NCBI GenBank assembly: GCA_021324545.1
Contig: JAJPIX010000062.1
Coordinates: 1 to 64,000, forward strand
Source: Alphaproteobacteria bacterium
Lineage (GTDB): Bacteria > Pseudomonadota > Alphaproteobacteria > Micropepsales > Micropepsaceae
DNA length: 64,000 nt
Reading direction: 5' to 3'
Shown here: positions 55,543 through 64,000 of the stretch, in pieces
Layout: each line of letters starts with the position of its first letter
Numbering within the stretch: position 1 is the stretch's first letter
The notes under the pieces: model-generated
What the model saw: the letters and a program-made list of their open reading frames with translations, nothing else
The model's database searches: none
Told to the model about the DNA's origin: nothing
Position numbers and translations under genes: made by a program

Positions 55543-56853
55543 ATGGACACCACGCTGATCCTCCTCATTGTCGCGATCGCCATCCTGCTCGTGATTTCCG
55601 GCTTTTTCTCGGGCTCGGAAACGGCCCTCACCGCCGTCTCGCGCGCCCGGATGCATCACCTGGAGCGGGAAGGAAACAAGGCGGCGGCGCTCGTGAACGC
55701 GCTTACCTCAGACCGCGAGCGCATGATCGGGGCGCTGCTTCTGGGCAACACCTTTGTCAACATCCTCGCCTCATCGCTGGCCACTGACGTTCTGGCGGCC
55801 CGTTACGGCACCCAGGCCATCGCCATCGCCACTTTTGCCATGACGGCGGTCGTCCTGGTTTTCGCGGAGGTCCTGCCAAAAACTCTCGCAATCGCCCGGA
55901 CGGATCGCTTTGCGCTCAATGTTGTCGGGCTCGCACGCCTGTTCGTGGCCCTGCTGGCACCGATTGTGGCTGCAGTTCAGTGGCTTGTCTGGCGCCTCCT
56001 TGCGCTCTTCGGCGTGCGCGAAGAAGAGAGCGGCGAACTCGTGGAGCCGCATGAGGAAATCCGCGGAGCTGTCGCGCTGCACCACAAGGAAGGTTCCGTC
56101 GAGCGTGAGCATCGTGACATGATCGGAGGCGTTCTGGATCTGAGCGAGCTCACCGTTGCCGACGCAATGGTCCATCGCAAGAACATGATCACCGTCGAAG
56201 CGACGTTGTCGCCGCAAGAACTGTTCGATGCCGTCCTCGCAGCAAACCACACGCGCGTGCCGATCTGGAAGGACAGCCCCGAAAACATTGTGGGCGTCCT
56301 GAATGTCCGGGAAGTCGTGCGCGAATATGCCGAGCGGCGTGGCGTGATGACCGGATTCGATATTCGCGCCTTGGCGAGCGAGCCCTGGTTTGTCCCAGAT
56401 ACCACGATGCTGGAAGATCAGATTCGCGCCTTCCGCAAGCGCAGGGCCCGTTTTGCGCTTGTGGTGGACGAATATGGCGCGCTTCAGGGCCTGATTACAC
56501 TCGACGATATCCTGGACGAAATTCTGGGCGATTTCCCCGAAGAGCATGACGCAGTCAACCGCGGCAGCATTCGGCGACAGCCGGACGGCTCCTATATTGT
56601 TGATGGCGCCACACCGGTCCGAGAACTCAACCGCGAACTCGACTGGAACCTGCCGGACGAGGAAGCCACCACAATTGCCGGCCTGGTGATACATGAAGCG
56701 GCGACCATTCCGGAAGCCCGGCAGCGTTTCGCGTTCTACGGCTACAAGTTTGAAATCCTTCGCCGCCAGCGCAATCAGATCACGGCCTTACGCATCACGC
56801 CGCCCAGGGAAGCGCCTACGGCGCCGGTTCAGACCGCAGCTCCGCCGGCGTGA
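55543..56853 (+). CDS. CNNM/CorC-type membrane transport protein (hemolysin family)
   Basis: 436-residue protein with an N-terminal CNNM/DUF21 membrane domain (about 1-190; ISGFFSGSETALTAVSRARM), two CBS domains (about 200-330) and a C-terminal CorC-HlyC domain with GSYIVDGATPVRELN. Family members export Mg2+ or Co2+. ATG at 55543 fits the family; the frame is open 112 codons upstream as far as aroB, but that part is not protein-like and covers the RNA element. It overlaps the convergent bolA gene by 38 bp. Confidence 0.92.
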   Translation: MDTTLILLIVAIAILLVISGFFSGSETALTAVSRARMHHLEREGNKAAALVNALTSDRERMIGALLLGNTFVNILASSLATDVLAARYGTQAIAIATFAMTAVVLVFAEVLPKTLAIARTDRFALNVVGLARLFVALLAPIVAAVQWLVWRLLALFGVREEESGELVEPHEEIRGAVALHHKEGSVEREHRDMIGGVLDLSELTVADAMVHRKNMITVEATLSPQELFDAVLAANHTRVPIWKDSPENIVGVLNVREVVREYAERRGVMTGFDIRALASEPWFVPDTTMLEDQIRAFRKRRARFALVVDEYGALQGLITLDDILDEILGDFPEEHDAVNRGSIRRQPDGSYIVDGATPVRELNRELDWNLPDEEATTIAGLVIHEAATIPEARQRFAFYGYKFEILRRQRNQITALRITPPREAPTAPVQTAAPPA

Positions 56854-57103
56854 TCGCCGACAGCGACAAGGCGTGAATTTGCGTCCGCAATTCCTCACCC
56901 AGCGCGGCATGGATCCGCCGCTGCCGCTCAACTCGCGACAGGCCGCAAAACGCCTCGGAAACGATGCGCACGCGAAAATGCGTACCGCCGCCGGGCCTTG
57001 CGCCGGCGTGTCCTTCGTGCCGGGCGCTTTCGTCTTCGACAGTCAATTCCGCGGGCGAAAATTCGGCGAGCAGCTTCTCGCGGATTGTGTCGGTCATCGA
57101 CAT
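56816..57103 (-). CDS. bolA: BolA-family protein
   Basis: 95-residue BolA family protein. TIREKLLAEFSPAELTVEDESARHEGHAG holds the conserved His motif (RHEGHAG), with FRVRIVSEAFCGLSRVERQR following. BolA proteins partner with monothiol glutaredoxins and 2Fe-2S clusters. The start at 57103 has AAGGGTG upstream; ATG at 57097 is an alternative. It overlaps the convergent CNNM gene by 38 bp and diverges from the J-domain gene. Confidence 0.93.
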   Translation of the reverse strand: MSMTDTIREKLLAEFSPAELTVEDESARHEGHAGARPGGGTHFRVRIVSEAFCGLSRVERQRRIHAALGEELRTQIHALSLSAITPAELRSEPAP

Positions 57104-57154
57104 GTGGATCACCCTTCGACCCTCTAATGCGTTAATGTCAAGCAATACGTTTTC

Positions 57155-57183
57155 TTGTTTTTTCACGAACCCTCACCATAATT
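57155..57183 (+). promoter_or_regulatory. Promoter of the J-domain gene, predicting a leaderless mRNA
   Basis: TTGTTT (57155-57160) and ATAATT (57178-57183) are separated by 17 bp. The expected +1 (57189-57190) coincides with the ATG at 57189. No Shine-Dalgarno sequence precedes that ATG. Confidence 0.5.
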
Positions 57184-57188
57184 CTCCT

Positions 57189-57788
57189 ATGACTTCATCG
57201 CGTGCGCGAACGTCCCGTTTTGCCGAAACCATCCGGATCAAGCCGGATGTGCAGGCCGCCGCGCGTCCGCGTTTGCGCGCCTGCGCACGTCCGGACTGCC
57301 CCAACGAGGGGACACACCCCGTTCCGAAGAGTCGTGAGCGGTTGAACGAATATATCTGGTTCTGCCTGGACCATGCTCGTGCACATAACGAGACGTGGGA
57401 CTATTTCGCCGGCATGAGCGAAAGCCAGATCGAGGCTTTCCAGAACGATGCGGTGGTCGGCCATCGGCCCACCTGGCCGTTGGGCAAGCGGTCGGCCCGG
57501 GTCCGCCACGGCTATCACCAGTTTGAGGACAGTTATGCCGTTTTTGGGGATGTTGCCGAAAAAGCAGCGCCAAGCGGCCCTCAGCGGCCTTTGTCCCGGC
57601 CACAAATCGTCGCTCTGGAAGTGCTGAATCTTGACGCTGGCGCCACATTGCACCAGATAAAGACGCGGTACAAGGAGCTAGTGAAGCGGTTCCATCCCGA
57701 CGCCAATGGCGGCGACAGGGGCGCCGAAGAGCGTCTGAAGCGGGTCATCCAAGCCTATGGCGTGTTGCGCGCTTCCGGGTTGGCCTGA
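57189..57788 (+). CDS. J-domain (DnaJ-like) protein upstream of cobS
   Basis: 199-residue protein with a C-terminal J domain (about 140-195) including the HPD motif (KRFHPDANGG). The N-terminal half has a cysteine pair (CARPDC) and PNEGTHPVPKSRERLNEYIWFCLDHARAHN, characteristic of the alphaproteobacterial J-protein found beside cobS. It probably recruits DnaK during cobaltochelatase assembly; this role is inferred from position. The mRNA may be leaderless. It is followed by cobS after 57 bp. Confidence 0.9.
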   Translation: MTSSRARTSRFAETIRIKPDVQAAARPRLRACARPDCPNEGTHPVPKSRERLNEYIWFCLDHARAHNETWDYFAGMSESQIEAFQNDAVVGHRPTWPLGKRSARVRHGYHQFEDSYAVFGDVAEKAAPSGPQRPLSRPQIVALEVLNLDAGATLHQIKTRYKELVKRFHPDANGGDRGAEERLKRVIQAYGVLRASGLA

Positions 57789-57845
57789 AAAGCGCGAAAA
57801 CGCCCACCCTTGCGGCGGAACGCTGCACCCGAGCATTGAATCAAG

Positions 57846-58850
57846 ATGAACGCGATGACGACAGAGCCCAAAGGCGGCCTCGATCCGGCTGCCATGCCGG
57901 ACACGACAGTTGATGTGAAAAAGTTGTTCGGCTTCGAATCAAAGATGAAGGTGCCCGCCTTCTCGAAGCCGAACGAATACGTGCCGGATTTCGACAGCGC
58001 ATACCGTTTCGACCGCGAGACCACGCTGGCCATACTCGCCGGTTTCGCCTTCAACCGCCGCGTAATGATCCAGGGCTATCACGGCACCGGAAAGTCCACG
58101 CACATCGAACAGGTTGCCGCGCGCCTGAATTGGCCCTGTATCCGCATCAATCTCGACAGTCACATCAGCCGCATCGATCTTATCGGCAAGGATGCCATTG
58201 TGCTGAAGGACGGCCAGCAGGTGACGGAATTCCGCGAGGGGCTCTTGCCATGGGCCCTGCAGCGCCCCGTCGCGCTTGTGTTCGACGAATACGACGCCGG
58301 CCGGCCGGACGTCATGTTCGTGATCCAGCGTGTGCTCGAGGTTCAGGGCAAGCTCACGCTGCTGGATCAGAATCGCGTGATCCGGCCGCATCCGGCTTTC
58401 CGCCTGTTTTCGACGACCAATACGATCGGTCTCGGCGATACGACCGGCCTCTATCACGGAACGCAGCAGATCAATCAGGGCCAGATGGACCGCTGGAACA
58501 TCGTGGCCACGCTCAACTACCTGCCGCATGACAATGAAGTGGACATCGTCCTGGCCAAGGTGCCCTCGTACAACAACGCCGAAGGCAAGAAGACCATCTC
58601 CGCCATGGTTCGCGTGGCGGACATGACGCGCAACGCTTTCATCAATGGCGATCTGTCCACGGTGATGAGCCCGCGCACTGTCATGACATGGGCCGAAAAC
58701 GCAGAGATCTTCGGCGACATCGGCTTTGCCTTCAGGCTCACCTTCCTCAACAAATGCGACGAGCTCGAACGCGCCAGCGTCGCGGAGTTCTATCAGCGGG
58801 CCTTTGGCGCCGAGCTTCCGGAATCTGCGGCCAAAGTTCTTGTGGCATGA
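57846..58850 (+). CDS. cobS: Aerobic cobaltochelatase subunit CobS
   Basis: 334-residue AAA+ subunit of the CobNST complex that inserts cobalt into hydrogenobyrinate a,c-diamide. Walker [10 protein letters not shown] (about 76-84), Walker [15 protein letters not shown] and [11 protein letters not shown] are clear. The stop overlaps the cobT start (ATGA). Indicates the aerobic B12 pathway. Confidence 0.97.
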   Translation: MNAMTTEPKGGLDPAAMPDTTVDVKKLFGFESKMKVPAFSKPNEYVPDFDSAYRFDRETTLAILAGFAFNRRVMIQGYHGTGKSTHIEQVAARLNWPCIRINLDSHISRIDLIGKDAIVLKDGQQVTEFREGLLPWALQRPVALVFDEYDAGRPDVMFVIQRVLEVQGKLTLLDQNRVIRPHPAFRLFSTTNTIGLGDTTGLYHGTQQINQGQMDRWNIVATLNYLPHDNEVDIVLAKVPSYNNAEGKKTISAMVRVADMTRNAFINGDLSTVMSPRTVMTWAENAEIFGDIGFAFRLTFLNKCDELERASVAEFYQRAFGAELPESAAKVLVA

Positions 58851-60715
58851 AGCCGGAAAATTCCGCTGAGCCATTCAAGCGCGCCGTTGGAACCGCCGTA
58901 CGCGCCCTGGCGGGAGAGCCGGAGCTGGAAGTCAATTTCAGCGCGGAACAGCCGGGGCTGCGCGGGCTCAAGGCGCGTCTGCCACTGCCTTCACGGAATT
59001 TGCCGCCTGAAGAAATCGCCATCGTGCGCGGGGCGGGCGATGCGCAGGCGCTGAGACTCGCCTACCATGAGGAAGCGGTCCACAACCAGTTCAAGCCGCG
59101 GTCGGCCGAGGCTTCCGCCATATTTGACGCGGCAGAACAGGCACGGGTTGAAGCGATCGGAACGCTGACCATGAAAGGCGTGGCCGGAAACCTTGCCGCG
59201 CAGCTTGAATCGCGCGCCAGCACGCGCCATCTGGCCAAGGCCCGCACACGGGACGAAGCCCCCATCGCCGACGTGGTGGGCATGATTGTGCGCGAGAAGC
59301 TGACGGGGGTTGCACCGCCAGAAAGCGTTCGCGCGGCCGTGGACCTTTGGCGGCCGTGGATCGAACAGAAGGCCGGCGCCGATCTTGCCAAGCTCGAAGG
59401 AGCCCTTCGGGATCAGAAAGCTTTTGCGAAGCTTACGCGCACCATCATCAAGGATTTCGAGATGGGCGATGATCTTGCCGACGAGGCGGAGGCCGAAGGC
59501 GAAGACCAGTCGGGCGAAGCCGAGCCGCAGGCCGAGGAAGGCGGCGAAACGACCGAGAGCCAGCAGACGGAAACAAGCGAGCTCTCCGAGAGCGAAGAGA
59601 CGACCGACAGCGAGGCCGAAGGCGAAATCCGGGGCGAACAGACACAGGACCTCTCGGACGCACATGAGCCGGATGAAAGCCTGCGCCCATGGCGGCCGGA
59701 GTTGCCATTCTCCAACCAGGACTCCTGGGGCTACCGGATCTACACGACGCAGTTCGATGAGATCGTCGAGGCGACGGACCTTTGCGACCCGGAGGAGCTG
59801 ACGCGCCTTCGCAATTTTCTGGATCAGCAGCTTGCATCCATGCAGGGCGTGGTCGCGAGGCTCGCAAACAGGCTGCAACGCTTCCTGATGGCGCAGCAGA
59901 ACAGAAGCTGGGAGTTCGACCTCGAAGAAGGATTGCTGGATACCGCGCGCCTGCCGCGCATCATCATCGACCCGATGCATCCGCTCTCCTTCAAACGGGA
60001 GACCGATTTGCAGTTCCGCGACACCGTTGTCACGCTCCTTCTCGACAATTCCGGTTCCATGCGGGGCCGGCCGATCATGGTGGCCGCGATGTGCGCGGAT
60101 ATCCTTGCGCGCACGTTGGAACGCTGCGGGGTAAAGACAGAAATCCTCGGGTTCACAACCCGCGCCTGGAAAGGCGGACAAAGCCGCGAGAAATGGATCG
60201 CGGACGGCAAGCCGGCCCAGCCCGGCCGGCTGAACGATTTGCGGCATATCATCTACAAGTCGGCGGACGATCCCTGGCGGCATGCGCGCAGGAACCTCGG
60301 CCTGATGATGCGCGAAGGGCTTCTCAAGGAAAACATCGACGGCGAGGCATTGATGTGGGCGCACCAGCGGCTGGCTGGGCGGCCCGAACAGCGGCGCGTG
60401 CTGATGGTGATTTCCGACGGCGCGCCGGTGGACGATTCAACGCTGTCGGTAAATTCCGGGAACTATCTCGAACGGCACCTGAGGCATGTGATCGAGGACA
60501 TCGAAAGCAAATCTTCGGTGGAGCTTGTCGCGATCGGCATCGGCCATGACGTGACCCGCTATTACCGCCGCGCCGTGACAATTGTCGATGCTGAACAGCT
60601 TGGCGGTGCGATGACCGACCAGCTCATTTCCCTGTTTGTGGAAGAGAAAGCCCACCTGGCGCATCCGGGACACCACCGGATGGCGCCGCGCAGGCGCCGC
60701 AAGGCAGCGGCCTAG
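58847..60715 (+). CDS. cobT: Aerobic cobaltochelatase subunit CobT
   Basis: 622-residue partner of CobS. An N-terminal helical part leads into a strongly acidic linker (about 205-270, Glu/Ser-rich) and a C-terminal vWA domain with the MIDAS motif [13 protein letters not shown] and [13 protein letters not shown]. The acidic linker is normal for CobT. It ends with basic RRRRKAAA. The stop overlaps the convergent membrane-protein stop within CTAG. Confidence 0.96.
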   Translation: MKPENSAEPFKRAVGTAVRALAGEPELEVNFSAEQPGLRGLKARLPLPSRNLPPEEIAIVRGAGDAQALRLAYHEEAVHNQFKPRSAEASAIFDAAEQARVEAIGTLTMKGVAGNLAAQLESRASTRHLAKARTRDEAPIADVVGMIVREKLTGVAPPESVRAAVDLWRPWIEQKAGADLAKLEGALRDQKAFAKLTRTIIKDFEMGDDLADEAEAEGEDQSGEAEPQAEEGGETTESQQTETSELSESEETTDSEAEGEIRGEQTQDLSDAHEPDESLRPWRPELPFSNQDSWGYRIYTTQFDEIVEATDLCDPEELTRLRNFLDQQLASMQGVVARLANRLQRFLMAQQNRSWEFDLEEGLLDTARLPRIIIDPMHPLSFKRETDLQFRDTVVTLLLDNSGSMRGRPIMVAAMCADILARTLERCGVKTEILGFTTRAWKGGQSREKWIADGKPAQPGRLNDLRHIIYKSADDPWRHARRNLGLMMREGLLKENIDGEALMWAHQRLAGRPEQRRVLMVISDGAPVDDSTLSVNSGNYLERHLRHVIEDIESKSSVELVAIGIGHDVTRYYRRAVTIVDAEQLGGAMTDQLISLFVEEKAHLAHPGHHRMAPRRRRKAAA

Positions 60716-61461
60716 TATCCGCCGTAGCCGGGCAGCGGACGGACCAGGGGCCGCAGCAGCCAGTAAGGAAGCATCAGCACGATGCCCATGCCGGCCATGA
60801 GCCCAAGGTCAATCAGCATGTCGTTGAGCCACAGGCCCGACCTGCCAAGAAAGGCGGCCGGAAAGAAAATGCCGCAAAACACGATGGCGCCCCATAGCGA
60901 GCTGAACAGCGGCGCCGACCACCAGCGGGGACCGCGCGTGCCATCAAAAACAATGATTGCGGTTATCTGAGCGAGAAACAGGCCCGCCGCGAAGGCCACA
61001 AGAACCCGGCCATCGGGAAACGGGTTCGGCAAATCAAGGTCCGGCACGTAAATTCGCGCCAGGACAAGGCCGGCAATCGCAATCACCCAGCTCGCCACAA
61101 GCTGGGCAAAGGCATAGGCCGGCCCGTACCGCCGGTTCGTGAGCTGGATGGCGAAAAACGTCGTCGGCAGCAGAAGATAGCCAAGCGTGAGCCCGTCCGC
61201 CGGGATGCCAAGCGCCGCGAGCCTGGTGTCGTTGTAAAGATACGAAGCCACAAAGGTCGTCAGCAGAAGGACGACAGGTACGACAAGCCGGATGGCGGCG
61301 ACCGCCACAGCGGCAATCCCGGTCCGCTCGACCCGTTCGGGCCGCGCAGGCTGCGGCGTGCCGCGGCTGTACGGAATATCGTCCGGAAAATCCGCGTCCG
61401 TCCCGACGATGCTGGAATAACGACGCCCCGCGGGAATGCCCGCCTCGTAAGCCCCAACCAT
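60712..61461 (-). CDS. Multi-pass membrane protein, distantly VUT/YhhQ-like
   Basis: 249-residue membrane protein with about six to seven hydrophobic segments. [55 protein letters not shown] and the LPGYGGY end recall VUT/queuosine-precursor transporters, but the match is distant; a Gln replaces the family Asp in the first motif. ATG at 61461 (after GGGTGTGGGA) is chosen; ATG 61515 would add 18 residues containing HACGGCGCG but lacks a ribosome site. Substrate is not asserted. Confidence 0.75.
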   Translation of the reverse strand: MVGAYEAGIPAGRRYSSIVGTDADFPDDIPYSRGTPQPARPERVERTGIAAVAVAAIRLVVPVVLLLTTFVASYLYNDTRLAALGIPADGLTLGYLLLPTTFFAIQLTNRRYGPAYAFAQLVASWVIAIAGLVLARIYVPDLDLPNPFPDGRVLVAFAAGLFLAQITAIIVFDGTRGPRWWSAPLFSSLWGAIVFCGIFFPAAFLGRSGLWLNDMLIDLGLMAGMGIVLMLPYWLLRPLVRPLPGYGGY

Positions 61462-61531
61462 AGTCCCACACCCGCACCCGCCGCATGCGTGCGGCTTTGG
61501 CACATGCCCAAACATTACAGGATAAATTATG

Positions 61532-61548
61532 CACAGGCTATGCCTGTG
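61532..61548. promoter_or_regulatory. Palindrome between rpmB and the membrane-protein gene
   Basis: CACAGGC and GCCTGTG form a perfect inverted repeat with a 3-nt spacer. On the minus strand it follows rpmB by about 18 bp and precedes the A/T-rich TAATTTATCCT leader of the membrane gene. It could be a terminator stem or an operator. Confidence 0.4.
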
Positions 61549-61565
61549 TTTTGGCGGGCGAAAAG

Positions 61566-61859
61566 TTAACCGGCGGCCCGTTCGGCCTTGCGGGCGATCT
61601 GGCGCTTCAACCTGAGCGCCCGCGTCGAAAGGGCGCTGTCGCGCGCCTTGAGCAGGAAGGCGTCGAGCCCCCCGGCCCGGTCAACCGACCGCAAGGCATT
61701 CATGCTGATCCTGAGGCGGACATTCTGCTTCAGGGTGTCGCTGGCCAGCGTGATCGTCTGAAGATTGGGGCGGAAGGTCCGCTTGGTCTTGTTGTTGGCG
61801 TGGCTGACGTGATGGCCAACCAGAAGTCCCTTGCCCGTGAGTTCGCAACGCCGCGACAT
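61566..61859 (-). CDS. rpmB: 50S ribosomal protein L28
   Basis: 97-residue L28. It starts [34 protein letters not shown] and ends RKAERAAG. The alphaproteobacterial form is about 97 residues, longer than the 78-residue E. coli protein. An upstream in-frame extension of 21 residues is rejected. Confidence 0.97.
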   Translation of the reverse strand: MSRRCELTGKGLLVGHHVSHANNKTKRTFRPNLQTITLASDTLKQNVRLRISMNALRSVDRAGGLDAFLLKARDSALSTRALRLKRQIARKAERAAG

Positions 61860-61928
61860 GGTCTGTCTCTTTGAAATGCCAGAAAGAGCGGCCCTATTAA
61901 GGGCGGGGACCGGGAAGGTCAAGCGGCG

Positions 61929-62297
61929 TCAGCCAATGGCGCCGGTCGGCTCCCAGCAGGTGTAATGGAAGACGAAGGTCCGCGGAGCGACCGCTTCCTG
62001 GGAGGTTGCCGTGCAGTGCCGGCCGTGGGTCAGAAACCAGCCCTGGACGGCCGCCGAGAATACCGGCGCGGGGGGATCGGCCGTGTTGAAGCGATAGACG
62101 GCCGCCGTCCCGATTCCGGCGACCTGGGGGTTGGTGGCCGCGATCTGCAGGGCGCCGAGGTCGGGCCTGTCGGCCACAGACCATTGGCTGGCGTTCCAGC
62201 TGAACGCCTCGCCGGGCCCGAAGGGAGACTCGTCGGCGCAGGAGGCAAGCCCCGCCGCCAACAACCCCGCCGCAAGCAGCTTTCCGACGCCGGCCAT
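61929..62297 (-). CDS. Small predicted lipoprotein
   Basis: 122-residue lipoprotein. ATG at 62297 follows GGGGAT; the signal ends with the lipobox LASC (Cys at about 17). The mature part is acidic and has GWFLTHGRHCTATS and FVFHYTCWEP segments with two cysteines. A longer antisense frame here is rejected. It is upstream of rpmB on the same strand (69 bp). Function unknown. Confidence 0.8.
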   Translation of the reverse strand: MAGVGKLLAAGLLAAGLASCADESPFGPGEAFSWNASQWSVADRPDLGALQIAATNPQVAGIGTAAVYRFNTADPPAPVFSAAVQGWFLTHGRHCTATSQEAVAPRTFVFHYTCWEPTGAIG

Positions 62298-62426
62298 GCG
62301 AATCCCCAATGAACCTTCCAAGATTGTCACGCGTGCGCGCGGATTGCACGGGCGCCGGGGCGCGGCCGCCGTCATAATTGGACCAAACTGCTTGGCAAAT
62401 TGTGGCGTCCGATGCCGGAGGAAACG

Positions 62427-63260
62427 ATGCGGACCGGACTTGCCGCCCTCTTGTTCCTCGCGTTCGGGCTGGTTCAGCCGGCCGGGGCGGCGGGAAAGGA
62501 CACGCTCGATGCCGGCTACACGATCGCCTTCTGGACGATCGCGTTCGGGCATACCGACTACCATGGCACGTTCAGGGATGGCGGCTATTCCGCGGCGTCG
62601 CACTTCGAGACCACCGGCATCATCAGCGCGTTCTGGAAATCGATCATCGATGCGACCGTCAGCGGACGATTCGAGAGCCACGGCGTAAAGCCGCTCGTCT
62701 ATGACTCCTACAACCGGCGCAGCTCGAAGAAGGTGCAGCAGGTCAAGGTCTCGTTCACGTCGCCGGTGCCGGAGACCTACGCGAACCCGCCGTACAACAC
62801 GACGAAATATCCGGTGAGCGACCAGCTCAAGAAGGAAGCCGTCGATCCGATGAGCGCGATCACGATGATCCTCGCCGGATTGCGCGCGAGCGATTCCAAT
62901 CCGTGCGGCAGCGGCGTGCAGGTTTTTGACGGGCGCCGCAGGTATGACGTGACCTTCACCTATCTGCGCGACGAGCCGGCCAAACTCGACAATGGAATGT
63001 TCAGCGGCGTCGCGCATCTCTGCCAAATCCACTACAGGCAGATCGCGGGCTACAAGCAGAAGATCCTGAAGGAAGGCGAAGCCCTGCCGCCGATGTTCGC
63101 CTGGTGCGCCGATGTGCCAAGCGCGTCCGCGCCCAACGGACATCTTGTCGTTCCGCTGAAGCTCTGGTCCACGCTGACCTGGGGCACCGTATCGGCCACG
63201 CTCGACAGCCTGAAGGTGGACGGGAGCGCACCCGACTTTTCCGCGCGCGCGGCACATTGA
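62427..63260 (+). CDS. DUF3108-type exported protein
   Basis: 277-residue secreted protein. ATG at 62427 with GGAGGA upstream gives a signal peptide (about 1-20, ending GAAG). The body resembles DUF3108 (YTIAFWTIAFGHTDYHGTF, VQVFDGRRRYDVTFTYL, PLKLWSTLTWGTVSATLDSLKV). Function unknown. Divergent from the lipoprotein (129 bp) and convergent with the methylmalonyl-CoA mutase gene (6 bp). Confidence 0.85.
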   Translation: MRTGLAALLFLAFGLVQPAGAAGKDTLDAGYTIAFWTIAFGHTDYHGTFRDGGYSAASHFETTGIISAFWKSIIDATVSGRFESHGVKPLVYDSYNRRSSKKVQQVKVSFTSPVPETYANPPYNTTKYPVSDQLKKEAVDPMSAITMILAGLRASDSNPCGSGVQVFDGRRRYDVTFTYLRDEPAKLDNGMFSGVAHLCQIHYRQIAGYKQKILKEGEALPPMFAWCADVPSASAPNGHLVVPLKLWSTLTWGTVSATLDSLKVDGSAPDFSARAAH

Positions 63261-63266
63261 CGGGGA

Positions 63267-64000
63267 TCATTCCGCGGCGCGGTGCACCACCCGCCCGCGC
63301 AGGAGCGCAAGCAGCTTGCGCGCGGCTTCGGGGATGTTCGTGCCCGGCCCGAAGATTGCCGCGACACCGGCGCTCTGGAGGAAGGGATAATCCTGCGCCG
63401 GGATGACACCCCCCACCAGAATCAGGATGTCGGAACGTTTGTGCTTTTTCAGCGCGCCGATCAGCTGCGGCACGAGCGTCTTGTGGCCGGCGGCCTGGCT
63501 CGAGACGCCGATGGCCTGCACGTTCTGTGCGATCGCCTCGCTGGCGACTTCTTCCGGCGTCTGGAACAGGGCGCCAATCTTCACATCGAAGCCCAGATCG
63601 CCAAGCGCAGTGGCAATCACCTTTGCGCCCCGGTCGTGACCGTCCTGCCCCACCTTGGCGACCAGAATGCGCGGGCTGGCGCCCTGCTCTTTCGCAAACG
63701 CCCGGACGTCTTCCCGCAGCTTCGCAAACGACTCGTCATCCTTGCATTCGGCGCCATAGACGCCGGAAATCGAGCGGATGTGGGCCTGGTGGCGCCCGAA
63801 CACCTTTTCCAGCGCGTCGGAAATTTCCCCGACGGTGGCGCGCAGGCGCGCAGCCTTCACGGCCAGTTCCAGAAGATTTGCGCCATCCTGTGCGCCGCGG
63901 GTCAACGCATCGAGGGCGGACTTCACCGACTTGGCGTCGCGCTTTTCCCTGACGGCCTTCAGCCGCGCGATCTGCAGGTCGCGCACGGCCGTGTTGTCAA
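63267..64000 (-). CDS. mcm: Methylmalonyl-CoA mutase, C-terminal part (5' end cut by window)
   Basis: The visible C-terminal ~244 codons belong to a B12-dependent methylmalonyl-CoA mutase. [21 protein letters not shown] lies at the cut, followed by the cobalamin domain with the DxHxxG motif [10 protein letters not shown] and the [16 protein letters not shown] segment. The enzyme converts methylmalonyl-CoA to succinyl-CoA in propionate or ethylmalonyl-CoA metabolism. The catalytic TIM barrel lies beyond position 64000. CobS/CobT nearby supplies the cofactor. Confidence 0.95.
   Translation of the reverse strand, partial: DNTAVRDLQIARLKAVREKRDAKSVKSALDALTRGAQDGANLLELAVKAARLRATVGEISDALEKVFGRHQAHIRSISGVYGAECKDDESFAKLREDVRAFAKEQGASPRILVAKVGQDGHDRGAKVIATALGDLGFDVKIGALFQTPEEVASEAIAQNVQAIGVSSQAAGHKTLVPQLIGALKKHKRSDILILVGGVIPAQDYPFLQSAGVAAIFGPGTNIPEAARKLLALLRGRVVHRAAE

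Noticed and set aside
61929-63257. 442-codon minus-strand frame
   Set aside because: Only its last 122 codons (the lipoprotein) carry a signal and lipobox; the rest is antisense to the DUF3108 gene, which has its own signal peptide and ribosome site.

Overview
The window is chromosomal DNA from a GC-rich alphaproteobacterium. The evidence is the ntrB-ntrC-ntrY order, a fused ispDF gene, lysC-ptsP next to prfA-prmC-DUF4167-clpB, aerobic cobaltochelatase cobS/cobT, a 97-residue L28, and many GTG starts. The lineage inside the class cannot be fixed from sequence alone. Genes are tightly packed: stops and starts overlap by 4 bp (ATGA or GTGA), and convergent genes abut or overlap. There is no IS element, prophage, CRISPR array, tRNA or rRNA, so this is mostly core genome with a few accessory insertions.

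Layout. 1-4.7 kb: nitrogen two-component genes ntrB, ntrC and partial ntrY on the minus strand. 4.8-6.9 kb: isoprenoid ispDF, pgpA and a CinA-type amidase on the plus strand. 6.9-10.4 kb: a minus operon of a TPR protein, lipA, a SIMPL protein and a Coq10/RatA START protein. 10.5-21.6 kb is the most accessory part: an acyl-ACP-synthetase-like enzyme, arylamine N-acetyltransferase, Tat-exported PhoD, a 1345-residue two-partner-secretion exoprotein, an AraC regulator, and a PadR/HAAS-sensor pair. 21.9-34.5 kb: an M23 peptidase, then a long minus block clpB, DUF4167, prmC, prfA, RodZ-like, two tandem paralogous small exported proteins, ptsP and lysC.

34.6-41.3 kb: ubiG, SYLF, DUF1178, a nitrilase-family hydrolase, grxC, comF, a methyltransferase, an orphan Flp pilin, mutT and argJ. 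41.4-53.5 kb: secA, an amidohydrolase, corA, a CPBP protease, accA, two small plus-strand genes, a malyl-CoA lyase, xerD, a large exported repeat-like protein and a 47-residue membrane protein. 53.5-61.9 kb: aroK-aroB, a 6S-RNA-like element, a CNNM transporter, bolA, a J-domain protein, cobS-cobT, a membrane protein and rpmB. 61.9-64 kb: a lipoprotein, a DUF3108 protein and the C-terminal end of methylmalonyl-CoA mutase.

Functional links: NtrBC/NtrY and PtsP are nitrogen-signalling components. CobS/CobT (B12 synthesis), methylmalonyl-CoA mutase (a B12 enzyme) and the malyl-CoA lyase fit an acyl-CoA assimilation route such as the ethylmalonyl-CoA pathway, though its signature enzymes are not in the window. 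The observations most worth checking are a hairpin that buries the ispDF Shine-Dalgarno, a TGC-N11-GCA palindrome ahead of ntrB, the 6S-like RNA between aroB and the CNNM gene, the tandem CKSGPPPTG proteins, the ATGTGA start-stop sites, and the recurrent TGATCA double stop at convergent junctions.
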